Source of the DNA: Rhizobium sp. WYCCWR10014
GTDB taxonomy: Bacteria; Pseudomonadota; Alphaproteobacteria; Rhizobiales; Rhizobiaceae
DNA: 64,000 nt
Direction of reading: 5' to 3'
NCBI RefSeq assembly: GCF_001657485.1
Contig: NZ_LXFU01000028.1
Coordinates: 1 to 64,000 of the forward strand
Shown here: positions 25,507 to 34,913 of the stretch, one piece after another
How positions within the stretch are numbered: the first letter of the stretch is position 1
Layout: each line of letters begins with the position of its first letter
The notes under the pieces: model-generated
Seen by the model: the letters and a program-made list of their open reading frames with translations, nothing else
What the model was told of the DNA's origin: nothing
Database searches by the model: none
Made by a program: the position numbers and the translations under genes

Positions 25507-25784
25507 AGAATCTCCTGAAATGATTGAGGGAAGGGTTCATGCAACGATGGCTGCTTCGTCGTTGTTTGACGATAGTGAATGCTATTCAGCAATCATCTTG
25601 GAGGCAGTTCCTGGCTGGCTGTGGCAGCGAAGACTCTGCCGCGTCAGCGGGAGGGACCGCTTCATCGGGTTTTGGTGCTTCCATTGATGTGGGCGGCGCC
25701 CCTTGCTCAATATAAACCTCATGCGTCGGATGTTGCGGCAGGTCGTCTCCGCAGCATTTGAAGCCCTCAGGCGGCCTCATCTGG

Positions 25785-25812
25785 TTGATAAAATATTACA
25801 CTGGAGTATAAG
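25785..25812 (+). promoter_or_regulatory. Promoter with transfer-regulon palindrome, site 1
   Basis: TTGATA (25785-25790) and TATAAG (25807-25812) are 16 bp apart. The palindrome TTACACTGGAGTATAA (25796-25811) occupies the spacer and -10 box. It matches the shared 16-bp consensus found before the virB operon and two leftward operons. Gene 25917 begins about 105 bp downstream. Confidence 0.65.
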
Positions 25813-25916
25813 TATAGCTCGCTGCGCGAGGGGTAAGGTCGGAGATCAGAACACCACCTGCGCGCCCTCTACGCTGTTAACAACCGGGTCTGCATCTGAC
25901 ACACAATCGATCCCTA

Positions 25917-26669
25917 CTGACGAAGGAATGGTACAAAGTTCCGATATCCATCGATTGCCCGGGCTGCGGCGCACAGACCCGGTCCGCCGGCATTGTCGTC
26001 GGACCATCGAGCCTCGTCAACGCTGCCGACAGCTCTGAGAACGATGTTCTGAAGCGGCCATGGACACCGCTTGATGCCTTCGCATTCGTCGAGTCGCTCG
26101 GTGGTCGAACGAAGAATGTCGAGCAGTTCATTGTCAACCGCTTTCACAACGCGTTCGAATTCAGGAACGATCACTTGCTGGCGATCTGCCAGCACTGCGG
26201 GGAGAGTCTTTCACCTGCCGCTACCCGCTCTGTCGCCATGAACGGCTTTGTCCGCCTTGGGCAGAGACGTCTGCTGGTCAACGAACGGATGCTGCTCTTC
26301 GCATCGCACGTTGTGTTGACGGAATTCCATGGCGGCACGTCAATCGAGGAAAGCGGCCTGCTGCATCCAGATTACGCGCTCATGCTGATCTGCGATGCGG
26401 AAAGTACAGGCGGCGAAACCGGTACCGTCGAACTGTGGCACAGCATCGCGCGTAATGACTACGCCATCACTGTGAAAGGTCACGAAGGTCGGGAGATTTG
26501 CCGTGACACCCTCCATGATGACCTCGCCGTCGTAGTGGCCACTGTTTCCAATCTCGGACTGGTCCTGACGCAGCTCCACCTGGCACAGCCATCATCACCC
26601 TACTGCCGGCTTGCCCGTGATCTCTTCCTCGAAACCCTTGCCCATGCCGGATATCGGCAGGAAAATTAG
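25917..26669 (+). CDS. Zinc-ribbon-like unknown protein, unusual start
   Basis: Coding sense runs from about 25917 to 26669 ('[21 protein letters not shown]' onward), about 250 aa. No ATG, GTG or TTG lies between the upstream stop (25880) and the first zinc knuckle; CTG at 25917 is the best place for a start. Two CxxC pairs, CPGCG and CQHCG about 70 residues apart, suggest zinc binding. The rest ('[22 protein letters not shown]') has no known domain. It follows regulon site 1 and precedes a lipoprotein gene by 11 bp. If CTG is not used, a TTG start at 26175 would give only 164 aa without the first knuckle. Confidence 0.6.
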   Translation: MTKEWYKVPISIDCPGCGAQTRSAGIVVGPSSLVNAADSSENDVLKRPWTPLDAFAFVESLGGRTKNVEQFIVNRFHNAFEFRNDHLLAICQHCGESLSPAATRSVAMNGFVRLGQRRLLVNERMLLFASHVVLTEFHGGTSIEESGLLHPDYALMLICDAESTGGETGTVELWHSIARNDYAITVKGHEGREICRDTLHDDLAVVVATVSNLGLVLTQLHLAQPSSPYCRLARDLFLETLAHAGYRQEN

Positions 26670-26680
26670 AAAGCAACACG

Positions 26681-27136
26681 ATGCGGATTTCCAAAACGCG
26701 ATCGGGATCTTTGGCTATATTGATCCTGTTGTCCGGATGTGGCGACCTGACACACCCAACGCGACCGCTGCCCCCAGTCCCATTTGCTTACCTCAGCCTC
26801 ACCGCTTGCAGAGCCTATGCCAGCAATATCGTCGAGTGCCAGCTTGAGTATGGTACACGGTTTGGACGCCAACGCCTCGGTCCTGTCCAGCAGACGGGTC
26901 TTAATATCAGTGGCGGTGACAGCCGCTATCAGGTCGCGTCCTGCTATCCGGTCTCGAGGATCCAGAGGGAATTGCCCAATTTCGTCTGCCGAATCTATGA
27001 GCCTCGATCAGGAACGGATGTCAGTCCGGTGTTGATCAAAGGAGGCACTGCGGTGCGCTTAGCGCGTGTTCTGGGCGATCGCGAACAGATCCAATATCGC
27101 TGGATGCCAGATAAATGGTCGCGGCTAGACGACTGA
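26681..27136 (+). CDS. Lipoprotein of the transfer region
   Basis: 151 aa, ATG 26681. A lipoprotein signal ends in LLSGC with the lipidated Cys at residue 20. The mature part has several cysteines ('ACRAYASNIVECQLEYG', 'VASCYPV', 'NFVCRIYEP'), probably in disulphides in the periplasm. Family not recognised. It lies in the same operon as gene 25917 and just before the virB promoter. An exclusion or envelope role is a guess from position. Confidence 0.8.
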   Translation: MRISKTRSGSLAILILLSGCGDLTHPTRPLPPVPFAYLSLTACRAYASNIVECQLEYGTRFGRQRLGPVQQTGLNISGGDSRYQVASCYPVSRIQRELPNFVCRIYEPRSGTDVSPVLIKGGTAVRLARVLGDREQIQYRWMPDKWSRLDD

Positions 27137-27183
27137 ATTTGCTCAGGAAAAGAGCGCCCCGCCATCGCTATCGCTGCCGATAA

Positions 27184-27199
27184 TTATACCGGAGTGAAA
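27184..27199. promoter_or_regulatory. Transfer-regulon palindrome, site 2
   Basis: TTATACCGGAGTGAAA, 75 bp upstream of virB1. It matches the consensus at 12 of 16 positions and may be the distal half of a two-site operator with site 3, 56 bp away. Confidence 0.5.
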
Positions 27200-27239
27200 T
27201 TTTAAGCTTGATTTCCGTAACGGAATGCAGTTCAAAATC

Positions 27240-27255
27240 TTATACCGCAGTATAA
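27240..27255. promoter_or_regulatory. virB operon promoter and palindrome, site 3
   Basis: TTATACCGCAGTATAA, 15 of 16 to the perfect palindrome TTATACTGCAGTATAA. Its right arm includes a consensus -10 box TATAAT (27251-27256). It ends 18 bp before the virB1 start codon, so a protein bound here would block transcription of the T4SS operon. Confidence 0.7.
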
Positions 27256-27273
27256 TTATGAACTGGTTCGGCC

Positions 27274-28425
27274 ATGGAACGAATCCCACTTCCGCCTGTG
27301 AAAACACCGCAAAAGGCATGGTCGCGAAGCACGCTGTGGGTTGCTGGAATGTCGACAATTCTGCTCACCGGTTTCGCTTCCAACTCCGGCGACAGCGATC
27401 TGCCCTTCTATCCAGGAACGCCTGCTCACGCTGTTGGGCCTGGCGGTATCACGACTGAGAAGGTGGGGAGAGTGGCAGCCCGGTTGAACCCAATCGCCGG
27501 GTCAAGTCTGGCCGCTGCAGCCAAGCAGCCGCCACAGCCGACAATCGATTGGGTCAGCTTCAGCCAGCGCTTTGACGCGCCGAACGATGAACGTCCGATT
27601 GGTGCCAGTGCTCTCCCATTGGAAAAGGTTGAAGAGTTTGATAACCGGCGTGCGGGTTTACCAGGAGAAGCGGCTGATACTGCGAATGCACGGCGCGATC
27701 GCACCGTGCATTCGCCAATCGGCGTCTTCTCTTTCGACCAGAGGCCAGCCACACCGGTCATTGATCCGGCGGCCGAACCAAACTTGGATGCCAAACAGTC
27801 GTTGGCGCCGCCTCGAGCTGATCTGCTTTCCGGCATTCCCGAAGAATATGCAAAACTGGCAGTGACGATCGCCGCTGCGGAAGAGGTTGACCCGAACTGG
27901 GTGCTCTCGATCATGCGCGCCGAAAATGCGAGCTACGATCCACGCCTCGTCAGTCCTGCCGGTGCCGTCGGTTTGATGCAGGTGATGCCGCGGATCGGCG
28001 CAGCCTTTGGTGCGAATGATCTCACCGATCCCGAACAGAATATCCGCGCCGGCACTCGATTCCTCCGTGTTCTCATCGACAAGTATCGCAATCCTGTGCT
28101 TGTCGCCTCTGCTTATAATGCCGGTGAGCCTCGTGTCGATCTTCGCCACTCCTTGCCGCAGATCCGGGAAACCGCGGACTATGTCACGCGTGTCGTCGGG
28201 TTCTACGTTGGCGCGGTGGCGACCGCTACGGGCATGCATGGCGGCCTGTTAGTTCCGTCGGAGTCCGGCTCGAAGCGCCGGGCAGGAACTGCCGACCGCG
28301 CGAAGTCGCCGATGCTTGTTTTTTCTGTTGCAGATCCGCTCACAGCGGCGAACCGCTCCCCCCAGGAAGACGGACCGACCCACGTTGGCGGTGCGGTTAA
28401 AATCGTCAAGGAAGAGGTGCATTGA
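27274..28425 (+). CDS. virB1: VirB1-like lytic transglycosylase
   Basis: 383 aa, ATG 27274. An N-terminal membrane or signal segment ('STLWVAGMSTILLTGFASN') leads to a long linker and a C-terminal SLT domain (about 190-330): 'EEVDPNWVLSIMRAENASYDPRLVSPAGAVGLMQVMP' with the catalytic Glu in RAEN, and 'LVASAYNAGE'. VirB1 proteins cut peptidoglycan to let the secretion channel through. First gene of the operon; its stop overlaps virB2 (TGATG). Confidence 0.88.
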   Translation: MERIPLPPVKTPQKAWSRSTLWVAGMSTILLTGFASNSGDSDLPFYPGTPAHAVGPGGITTEKVGRVAARLNPIAGSSLAAAAKQPPQPTIDWVSFSQRFDAPNDERPIGASALPLEKVEEFDNRRAGLPGEAADTANARRDRTVHSPIGVFSFDQRPATPVIDPAAEPNLDAKQSLAPPRADLLSGIPEEYAKLAVTIAAAEEVDPNWVLSIMRAENASYDPRLVSPAGAVGLMQVMPRIGAAFGANDLTDPEQNIRAGTRFLRVLIDKYRNPVLVASAYNAGEPRVDLRHSLPQIRETADYVTRVVGFYVGAVATATGMHGGLLVPSESGSKRRAGTADRAKSPMLVFSVADPLTAANRSPQEDGPTHVGGAVKIVKEEVH

Positions 28426-28784
28426 TGAATGTAATCGCAATGGCAGTCCTTTATGCCGGCGTCGCCTGGCGTTCGAGGGCAAAGCGCAAGTGGCTCGGCA
28501 ATGCCGCGATGGTGTTGGCGACCACCCTGATCCTGCTTGTCAGCCAGTTCGAACCAGCGGCGGCGCAGAACCTTGATGCGCTGCAAAATGCCGCTGACCG
28601 GCTGGTGCAGTTCTTTACCGGCCCCTTCGGCCGCTCGGTCGGAGCGATCGCCTTCATCGGCATGTTTCTGGCCGCAGCCTTCGGATACTGGTCCTGGGGC
28701 GCCCTGCTTCGGGTCGGGGGAAGCCTTGCCGGCATGTTTGCTGCCGCCGAACTGGTCGACTTCCTCGCTGGCAGTGGGTCGTAA
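28425..28784 (+). CDS. virB2: VirB2, conjugative pilin
   Basis: 119 aa from ATG 28425, which overlaps the previous stop. A long signal sequence ends near 'FEPAAAQNLDAL', followed by two hydrophobic helices ('SVGAIAFIGMFLAAAFGYW', 'VGGSLAGMFAAAELVDFLAG'). This is the TrbC/VirB2 layout of the major pilus subunit, which is processed and assembled at the inner membrane. Confidence 0.9.
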   Translation: MNVIAMAVLYAGVAWRSRAKRKWLGNAAMVLATTLILLVSQFEPAAAQNLDALQNAADRLVQFFTGPFGRSVGAIAFIGMFLAAAFGYWSWGALLRVGGSLAGMFAAAELVDFLAGSGS

Positions 28785-28786
28785 TC

Positions 28787-29113
28787 ATGGCGGCATTCAG
28801 CGGCAACACCGACGGCGGGGACGACTACATCGAATGCCATCCGGTCATCCTCGCTCTGACACGGCCGCCGACGGTCATGGGGATCCCTTACACATACTTT
28901 CTGGCGGAATGCTTCATCTCGCTGATGGTGTTCATGATCTTAGGCTCGATCCTTTGGTTCCCGGTCTCCTTCGTGATCCTTCACAGCATTCTCTATGTGC
29001 TGACGGTGAAGCTCGACCTGTGGTTTTTCGAGATCGTCGGACGCCTCAGCATGTGCGGCGTCAATCCTCTGGGTCGAAGGCTCGGCGGTGGCATCAGGAC
29101 CTATGGGGCGTGA
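28787..29113 (+). CDS. virB3: VirB3
   Basis: 108 aa, ATG 28787, two bases after the virB2 stop. It has the short cytosolic start ('CHPVILALTRPPTVMGIPY') and two close hydrophobic segments ('FISLMVFMILGSILWFPVSF'). VirB3 is an inner-membrane protein that works with VirB4. The tail 'NPLGRRLGGGIRTYGA' is typical. Confidence 0.9.
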   Translation: MAAFSGNTDGGDDYIECHPVILALTRPPTVMGIPYTYFLAECFISLMVFMILGSILWFPVSFVILHSILYVLTVKLDLWFFEIVGRLSMCGVNPLGRRLGGGIRTYGA

Positions 29114-29116
29114 TCG

Positions 29117-31636
29117 ATGGGCACCATGGCGAGATCGTTGAAAGGGAGCTTGTCGAAAGGTTGGGAGATATTCGCCGACCGCAGCATATCGACACACGTC
29201 CCGTTCTATGTGCCGATCGAAAACGGCATTATCCGACTGAAGAACGACTGCCTGGTCTCCACAGTGCAATTGACCGGCTTTTCCTTCGAGACCGCCGATA
29301 TCGAGACGATCAACATGCTGCAGCGGCAGCGGAACGCCGCTTTTCGCGCGATTTCGTCGATCGGCAATTTTGCTCTCTACACCCATGTCATCAGGCGCAA
29401 GGTAGCGCCGTCGCTGCCATCGGCGTTCGCCGATCCCTTCATGCGGCGTCTCGATGACGTCTATCAGTCGAGCATCTCCAGGAACGAGATGTTCGTCAAC
29501 GACACCTATGTGTCCCTTGTTGTACGGCCCTTGTTCAAGAAGGGTTCGGCGCTCTCCCGTGTCATGGGCATCGGCGGCGATGTCGTGCGCAGGGAGCAGT
29601 TTCGTGCGATGCGCGACAAGCTTGTCGAAGCAACAAGGGCACTGGAAAAATCGCTTGCCGCCTACGGTCCGAAAGTCTTGCGAGACGTGCGGCGCGCCGA
29701 GGTCGATCTTCGCGACGGAAAGACGATCTACCGGACCATCTCCGACGACACGATGCTTGAGGAAGGCACGCGAACAATCTGGTTCTCGGAGCAATGCGAG
29801 TTCTTCTACACGCTGCTGAACGGCGGCCGTGTCCGGCCGATCCGTCTCGGCAACATACCGATCGACGAGATGCTGCCGGCGCGGCGCACGTCGATCGGCA
29901 ACCGGATCATCCATCTCCAAGGCGAAACATCAGGCGATGATCGCTATGCCGCGATGGTATCGCTGAAGGAATATCCGCCCGAGACCGGCGCCGGCATGCT
30001 CGACTACATCCTCAAGCTGCCCTTCGAGATGGTGCTGACCCAGTCGATGTCGTTCATCGACGACATGGCTGCGCGCAGCCGCATCGAAAGGCTCGATCGG
30101 CAGATGTCGAAGGCCGACGAGGGCGGCTCCAGCGTGCAGGCCAATCTCGACATCGCCCGCGACGAGCTTGCGCGCAAACGCGTTGCCTTCACCGAGCATC
30201 ACCTCACCATCATGCCGGTCGCAAGGACGACCGCTCAACTCGACGATGCGGTGGCGCTGACCGGAAACGAGCTTGGGGCGCTTGGCGCCTCCTATGTTCG
30301 CGAAGATCTGAACGCCGAGCCGGCTTACTGGGCGCAACTGCCTGGCAACCAGGCCTATATTGCGCGGCGCGCGCTCATCTCGACGCTCAATTGCGCGGGC
30401 TTGAGTAGTTTTCACGCCTATCCCTATGGCAAGCCGGACGGAAACCACTGGGGACCGGCGATCACCATTTTTGAGACGACCTCCGGCACGCCGTTCTTTT
30501 TCAACTTCCACCAGGGAGACGTCGGGCACACGACGGTGTTCGGACCGACGGGTTCAGGCAAGACCGTTATCATGGCTTTCTTGATTCTGCAGGCCTACCG
30601 CGTCAGCCCGCGACTGAAGACGATCGTCTTCGACAAGGATCGTGGTCTCGACATCATGGTTCGTGCGGCAGGCGGGCGATACATGACACTCGAACCCGGC
30701 GAACCGGCGGGCTGGAATCCCTTGCTTCTCGACGACACCGAGGAGAACCGCGTTTTCCTGTACCGGCTTTTGAGCTTCATGCTGAAGCCATCGAAGGAAG
30801 GCGAGAGCCTGACGCCACAGGAAGAAGCGATCATCCGTAGCGCGATCAAATCCGTCCTTAAGACGAAGGACAAGTCGTATCGTCGTCTATCCTCGCTGCG
30901 GGCGCTGCTCGCTGGAAGCGAGAGGACCGAAGGCAGTCTGATCGCACGACTCGACAAATGGATCGATCGCGGCCCCTATGCCTGGCTCTTCGACAATGCC
31001 GATGACAATTTGGATATTTCGAGGCCGATGATTGGCTTCGACATGACATCGATCCTCGACGATCCGACGGTGCGTACCGCGGCCCTCCTCTACATGTTCC
31101 ATCGGTTGGACGAGGTTTATGACGGGAAGGCGCCGATCATCAACCTGATGGACGAAGCCTGGAAGCTGCTCGACGACGACGAGTTCAAGCGCACCATGAA
31201 GGACTACTTCAAGACCATCCGGAAACGGAACGGTCTGGTGATATTTGGCACGCAGTCGGCCGACGACGTCGTGCAGTCCAGCGTCAGCCGCACGATCATC
31301 GAGCAAACGTCGACCAATATCTTCTTTGCCAATCCGAAGGCCGACGAGCACTCCTACATGGAGAATTTCGGACTCTCGAGGGCCGAATTCGAATGGGTCA
31401 AGAACGGCGACCCGAGCTCGCGTTTCATGCTGATCAAGCAGGCGAAGAGCAGCGTGATCGCGCGTGTCGACATGTCCCACATGCCGGAATTCATCAAGGT
31501 CTTGTCCGGCCGGGAGGAGACCGTTCGCGAGGTCGAGATGCTGCTCGACGAATACGGAGACGATCCGAAGAACTGGCTGTCGAGATTTTGCGACTGGGAG
31601 GGAGAAGCGTCCGATGACCAACGCAAGACTTCCTGA
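29117..31636 (+). CDS. virB4: VirB4, T4SS ATPase
   Basis: 839 aa. The N-terminal CagE/TrbE-VirB region is followed by an ATPase domain with Walker A GPTGSGKT (476-483), Walker B 'INLMDEAWKLLD' and 'FGTQSADDVVQSSVS'. VirB4 powers pilus assembly and substrate transfer and docks VirB3 and VirB8. The start codon is 3 bp after the virB3 stop; the end overlaps the next gene by 23 bp. All ATPase motifs intact. Confidence 0.96.
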   Translation: MGTMARSLKGSLSKGWEIFADRSISTHVPFYVPIENGIIRLKNDCLVSTVQLTGFSFETADIETINMLQRQRNAAFRAISSIGNFALYTHVIRRKVAPSLPSAFADPFMRRLDDVYQSSISRNEMFVNDTYVSLVVRPLFKKGSALSRVMGIGGDVVRREQFRAMRDKLVEATRALEKSLAAYGPKVLRDVRRAEVDLRDGKTIYRTISDDTMLEEGTRTIWFSEQCEFFYTLLNGGRVRPIRLGNIPIDEMLPARRTSIGNRIIHLQGETSGDDRYAAMVSLKEYPPETGAGMLDYILKLPFEMVLTQSMSFIDDMAARSRIERLDRQMSKADEGGSSVQANLDIARDELARKRVAFTEHHLTIMPVARTTAQLDDAVALTGNELGALGASYVREDLNAEPAYWAQLPGNQAYIARRALISTLNCAGLSSFHAYPYGKPDGNHWGPAITIFETTSGTPFFFNFHQGDVGHTTVFGPTGSGKTVIMAFLILQAYRVSPRLKTIVFDKDRGLDIMVRAAGGRYMTLEPGEPAGWNPLLLDDTEENRVFLYRLLSFMLKPSKEGESLTPQEEAIIRSAIKSVLKTKDKSYRRLSSLRALLAGSERTEGSLIARLDKWIDRGPYAWLFDNADDNLDISRPMIGFDMTSILDDPTVRTAALLYMFHRLDEVYDGKAPIINLMDEAWKLLDDDEFKRTMKDYFKTIRKRNGLVIFGTQSADDVVQSSVSRTIIEQTSTNIFFANPKADEHSYMENFGLSRAEFEWVKNGDPSSRFMLIKQAKSSVIARVDMSHMPEFIKVLSGREETVREVEMLLDEYGDDPKNWLSRFCDWEGEASDDQRKTS

Positions 31637-32789
31637 GCTGGCGACGGCCGCCGTGCTGGCGCTGGCGACAGTGGTGGCCCCCGCCGCCACCCGCGCCCAG
31701 GTTCCGGTCATCGACAATGCCCGCCAGAAGATCCAGCAGGCGACCTTGAACTGGTACCAGGGCTATCAGGCAGATACCCGGAAACTGAAAGGCGCCTCGG
31801 GCGGAACGACGGACAGCGTGGCGCCCGGCCAAGGCTCCGGCGCACCCGCCGATTGCTCGGCAGATGACATGAGTGGCGATACCGCACCGGCGGCATCATC
31901 GCAGCGGACGCCGAGTCAGCAGGAAGTCGCTCGCATGGTCGAGGACGAGGCGATCCGCCAGGGCGTCGATCCGAATTTCGCGCTCGCTATCGCCGAACAG
32001 GAATCGCGTTTCCGACAGTCCGCGCGCTCGGCGGTCGGCGCCACTGGTGTCATGCAGCTGATGCCAGGAACCGCAGCTCAGGTGGGCGTCAATCCCTACG
32101 ATACGCGCGATAATATCCGCGGGGGCGTCAAATACATCAAGCAACTCCAGGGAATGTTCGGCAGTCGCTACGACCTGATCTCCGCCGGCTACAATGCCGG
32201 GCCATATCGCCAGTCGCTGCAGAATGGTCAGATCCCGGACATTCCTGAAACCCAGGATTATGTCAAAAAGGTCTCCGCCTACTACGGCCGCAACAAGGCG
32301 CAGAATGGCGACCGAACCCCACCAGCTGGCGACAACACCGAGCCCGAAAGCGCGAGCTACGGGAACGGTTGCGGTGAGCAGCTGAAAAAGGCTGTCGATC
32401 GCAACACGCAGGCGCAGGTCGAGCACGGATCGGTCTGGAATGATCTGCTTGGGAAATCGATTGAAGCGAACCAGCAATATCTGCAGCGCCTGCAGGCCGG
32501 GCTGCAATCGTCATCGGCGAACTTGCGCGGCTCCGGTGGCGGCAATTCCAAAGATTTCGACGGCTCGCTCGTCATGGCGCAAATCCAATGCCCTTCGACG
32601 ATCGTCGACACCGGCAGCACCCGCTGCTTTGCCGTGCCGTCGAGTGCCACGACCGAGCAGATCCAGCGCTGGCTCGATGACCTGCAGGAACAGGCACGCG
32701 CCGATGGCACCATCGCGACCTTTTCGGCGATGCAGGATCCCGTATTGGGCCTGGTGACGGTCGTCGATGCCAGACCGACAGCAAACTGA
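31614..32789 (+). CDS. Second lytic transglycosylase of the T4SS
   Basis: 391 aa from ATG 31614 inside virB4. A signal peptide ('ATAAVLALATVVAPAATRA') precedes an SLT domain at about 105-215: 'NFALAIAEQESRFRQSARSAVGATGVMQLMPGTA' and 'LISAGYNAGP', with canonical Glu-Ser. The C-terminal 170 residues are glutamine/serine-rich with no known fold. A T4SS with two SLT enzymes is unusual; this one is the more canonical of the two. Confidence 0.88.
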   Translation: MTNARLPELATAAVLALATVVAPAATRAQVPVIDNARQKIQQATLNWYQGYQADTRKLKGASGGTTDSVAPGQGSGAPADCSADDMSGDTAPAASSQRTPSQQEVARMVEDEAIRQGVDPNFALAIAEQESRFRQSARSAVGATGVMQLMPGTAAQVGVNPYDTRDNIRGGVKYIKQLQGMFGSRYDLISAGYNAGPYRQSLQNGQIPDIPETQDYVKKVSAYYGRNKAQNGDRTPPAGDNTEPESASYGNGCGEQLKKAVDRNTQAQVEHGSVWNDLLGKSIEANQQYLQRLQAGLQSSSANLRGSGGGNSKDFDGSLVMAQIQCPSTIVDTGSTRCFAVPSSATTEQIQRWLDDLQEQARADGTIATFSAMQDPVLGLVTVVDARPTAN

Positions 32790-32811
32790 ACGGACAAGAG
32801 AGGTTAGGCAC

Positions 32812-33603
32812 ATGAAGACATTTGTCATCGCGGCAGCCCTTGGCATCGTTGCCGTCTCGCATGCTTACGCGCAGGTCCCGGTCAAGGATTCGGAAAACAT
32901 CTCGCTCAGTGAGGACATCAAGAAACTGTCGTCTGAGATCCAGCAGGACACCTCGGTCGTCAAGGACAACACGACGAAGACCTTGCAGGCGATCACCGGC
33001 GATCGCAGTCAAGATGCCAGCCAGTTTGCCAAGCTTGCGACCGGCAATGGCTTCAGCATGGGGCAAGCGCCGGATTTCGGGAGGATCCTGTCGGGAAACC
33101 AAGCCGTGTTCGGCGGCATCAGCGGTGAGTTTCAGAATACGGCCGCCAAACTTATCAACGGCCTCAACCTGGTGAAGATGGTGGTCGATACCGTCAAGGG
33201 TGGAGAGCTCTCCGGCGCCAACCAGGCCTATTCGCAAGGGGTCAATGCCTTGACGACGATGACGGCGCTGACGGATGCGATGAACAGCGCCACCAAGGAT
33301 CGGCAGAACTCGTTCATGCAGGCAACCGAGAAGATCGGCACGGCTCAGGATCTGAAGGGTGCGCTCGAACAAAACACCCAGATGGTGCTGCAGGGCAATC
33401 AGACCGCCAATGAGGCCGTTGGTTCCCTCAACAACCAGGTCATGCTTTTAAACCAGCAGTACAAGGCGGCGCTCGCCACCTCGTCGCAGAACCTCAAGAC
33501 CTTCGCACCCCTTCCCGACAGCGTGATGCGTGATGGGGGCGGGGAGCAGCAGGGGGCCTCGGTTCGAGATCAGTTGAAGGCGTTCCAGGAGCAGGAGCAG
33601 TGA
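32812..33603 (+). CDS. virB5: VirB5, minor pilus protein
   Basis: 263 aa from ATG 32812 (GAGAGG upstream). Signal peptide 'FVIAAALGIVAVSHAYAQ', then a helical mature protein with Gln/Asn-rich heptads ('QNTQMVLQGNQTANEAVGSLNNQVMLLNQQYKAAL' in part). VirB5 proteins sit at the pilus tip and contact recipient cells. Position after an SLT gene and before VirB6 fits. Overlaps the next gene by 4 bp. Confidence 0.85.
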   Translation: MKTFVIAAALGIVAVSHAYAQVPVKDSENISLSEDIKKLSSEIQQDTSVVKDNTTKTLQAITGDRSQDASQFAKLATGNGFSMGQAPDFGRILSGNQAVFGGISGEFQNTAAKLINGLNLVKMVVDTVKGGELSGANQAYSQGVNALTTMTALTDAMNSATKDRQNSFMQATEKIGTAQDLKGALEQNTQMVLQGNQTANEAVGSLNNQVMLLNQQYKAALATSSQNLKTFAPLPDSVMRDGGGEQQGASVRDQLKAFQEQEQ

Positions 33604-33803
33604 GGCTGACCCTCATCCTGGCATTTTGTTGCGCGGCCCTCACTGGCTGCGGCGGCAAATACGAACAACTGGCGAAATGCTCGGCCGACGAAAACCCGGT
33701 GCCGGCGCTCGGCTACGATAGAGCGCCGCAACCAGCGCGGCCGGAACAGGCGCTGGCGAGAGCCGTCACGGATGATTGCGGCCCGATGCGGCCTGTCAAT
33801 TAG
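33600..33803 (+). CDS. Small T4SS lipoprotein (VirB7/Eex-like)
   Basis: 67 aa, GTG start at 33600 overlapping the virB5 stop. Lipobox LTGC, Cys17. Two more Cys (CSADEN, DDCGPM) could form a disulphide. Position between virB5 and virB6 is where entry-exclusion lipoproteins usually lie; VirB7 normally follows virB6 and is absent there. It may do either job. Confidence 0.75.
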   Translation: MRLTLILAFCCAALTGCGGKYEQLAKCSADENPVPALGYDRAPQPARPEQALARAVTDDCGPMRPVN

Positions 33804-33811
33804 GATGCGAC

Positions 33812-34885
33812 ATGGATCCAGTCAGCTACGCGATCAATTTCTATGGCGATGCGCTCAGATATTTCGACAAGATCAACGAAGCCTCCCTTGAACGGGCCTG
33901 GGGCCTGTTTGCTCAACACAGCAATCTTGTCTCAGCCATCCTGGCGATCTTCCTGATCCTCTACTTCCTCTGGGGCGCACTCGGACTGTCTGCTGTCTCC
34001 CTCCAGGATATGGCGGTGACAGGTTTCAAGATCGCGCTGGCTTACGCCTTGGTCATGTCCTGGGCTACCTTCTACGACAATATCGGCCAGTTCGTGCTGT
34101 CGACGCCACAGGATCTCGGTTCGGCTATTTCCTCGGCAATGGGCGGCCAGTCGGCCGGTTCCGATCTGGCCCAGCAGGTCGCCAGCATGGCACGCAAGGT
34201 CTACGACTTCGCCATGCAGCTTTTCAATTCTTACGAGTCGGGATGGCTGCCGAATGTTACTGGCGCCGTGGTCGTGTTCATTGTGCTGGTGTTCGGTCTG
34301 CTGCCGATGCTGCTCATCCTCACCGGCGTCACGCTGTTTGCCAAGATGATCACCGCCGTCATGCTGGCGATCGGGCCGATCGCGATCCTCTGCCACTTCT
34401 TCGGCACCACGCGATTTGTCTTCGACGCGTGGGTGAGGGGCGTCGCCTACGGCATGTTCATGCTGCTCTTCACCTACATCATGGCCGGCCTGTCCTTCGG
34501 TTTTCTAATCGGCATGATGGACACCATCAACGGTGACATGGCGACCAAGGAAAATGCGCTGGCGATCGTGCTCGCCATGGTGCTTTACCTGGCGCTGATC
34601 TCCTATTTCATTTTTCAGGTGCCGGATTTCGCCAGAACCTTTTCCTACGGGACGGCAATTTCGGGCGTGCCGGGTGGAGGCGGTTTCGATACCGGTTACA
34701 GCGCCGCGCGCAGAACACTCGCATCCAGCAATTCGAGGGCCGGGCAGGCGGGAGCCGTCGCGCTTGGCATGCTGGCTGGACCGAGAGGCGCCGTGACGGC
34801 GGCCGCACTTGCCGGCCGCGGTAGTGTGGCAGGTGTCGGTGCGCTTGGCCGGATGCTGACCAATCGCCGCCGCAACAGCGAGTGA
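33812..34885 (+). CDS. virB6: VirB6, polytopic inner-membrane channel protein
   Basis: 357 aa, ATG 33812. About six hydrophobic segments, including 'LVSAILAIFLILYFLWGALGL' region, 'VTGAVVVFIVLVFGLLPMLLILTG' region and 'NALAIVLAMVLYLALISYFIF' region, and the conserved Trp-containing 'FDAWVRGVAYG'. The C-terminal tail is glycine/arginine-rich. VirB6 forms the inner-membrane part of the transfer channel. Confidence 0.92.
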   Translation: MDPVSYAINFYGDALRYFDKINEASLERAWGLFAQHSNLVSAILAIFLILYFLWGALGLSAVSLQDMAVTGFKIALAYALVMSWATFYDNIGQFVLSTPQDLGSAISSAMGGQSAGSDLAQQVASMARKVYDFAMQLFNSYESGWLPNVTGAVVVFIVLVFGLLPMLLILTGVTLFAKMITAVMLAIGPIAILCHFFGTTRFVFDAWVRGVAYGMFMLLFTYIMAGLSFGFLIGMMDTINGDMATKENALAIVLAMVLYLALISYFIFQVPDFARTFSYGTAISGVPGGGGFDTGYSAARRTLASSNSRAGQAGAVALGMLAGPRGAVTAAALAGRGSVAGVGALGRMLTNRRRNSE

Positions 34886-34913
34886 ACGAGACACCGTTAT
34901 TCGAGGGCAACAC

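Noticed and set aside
27426..27914. Long minus-strand reading frame opposite virB1
   Set aside because: It mirrors the codon pattern of virB1 and has no ribosome site or family resemblance.
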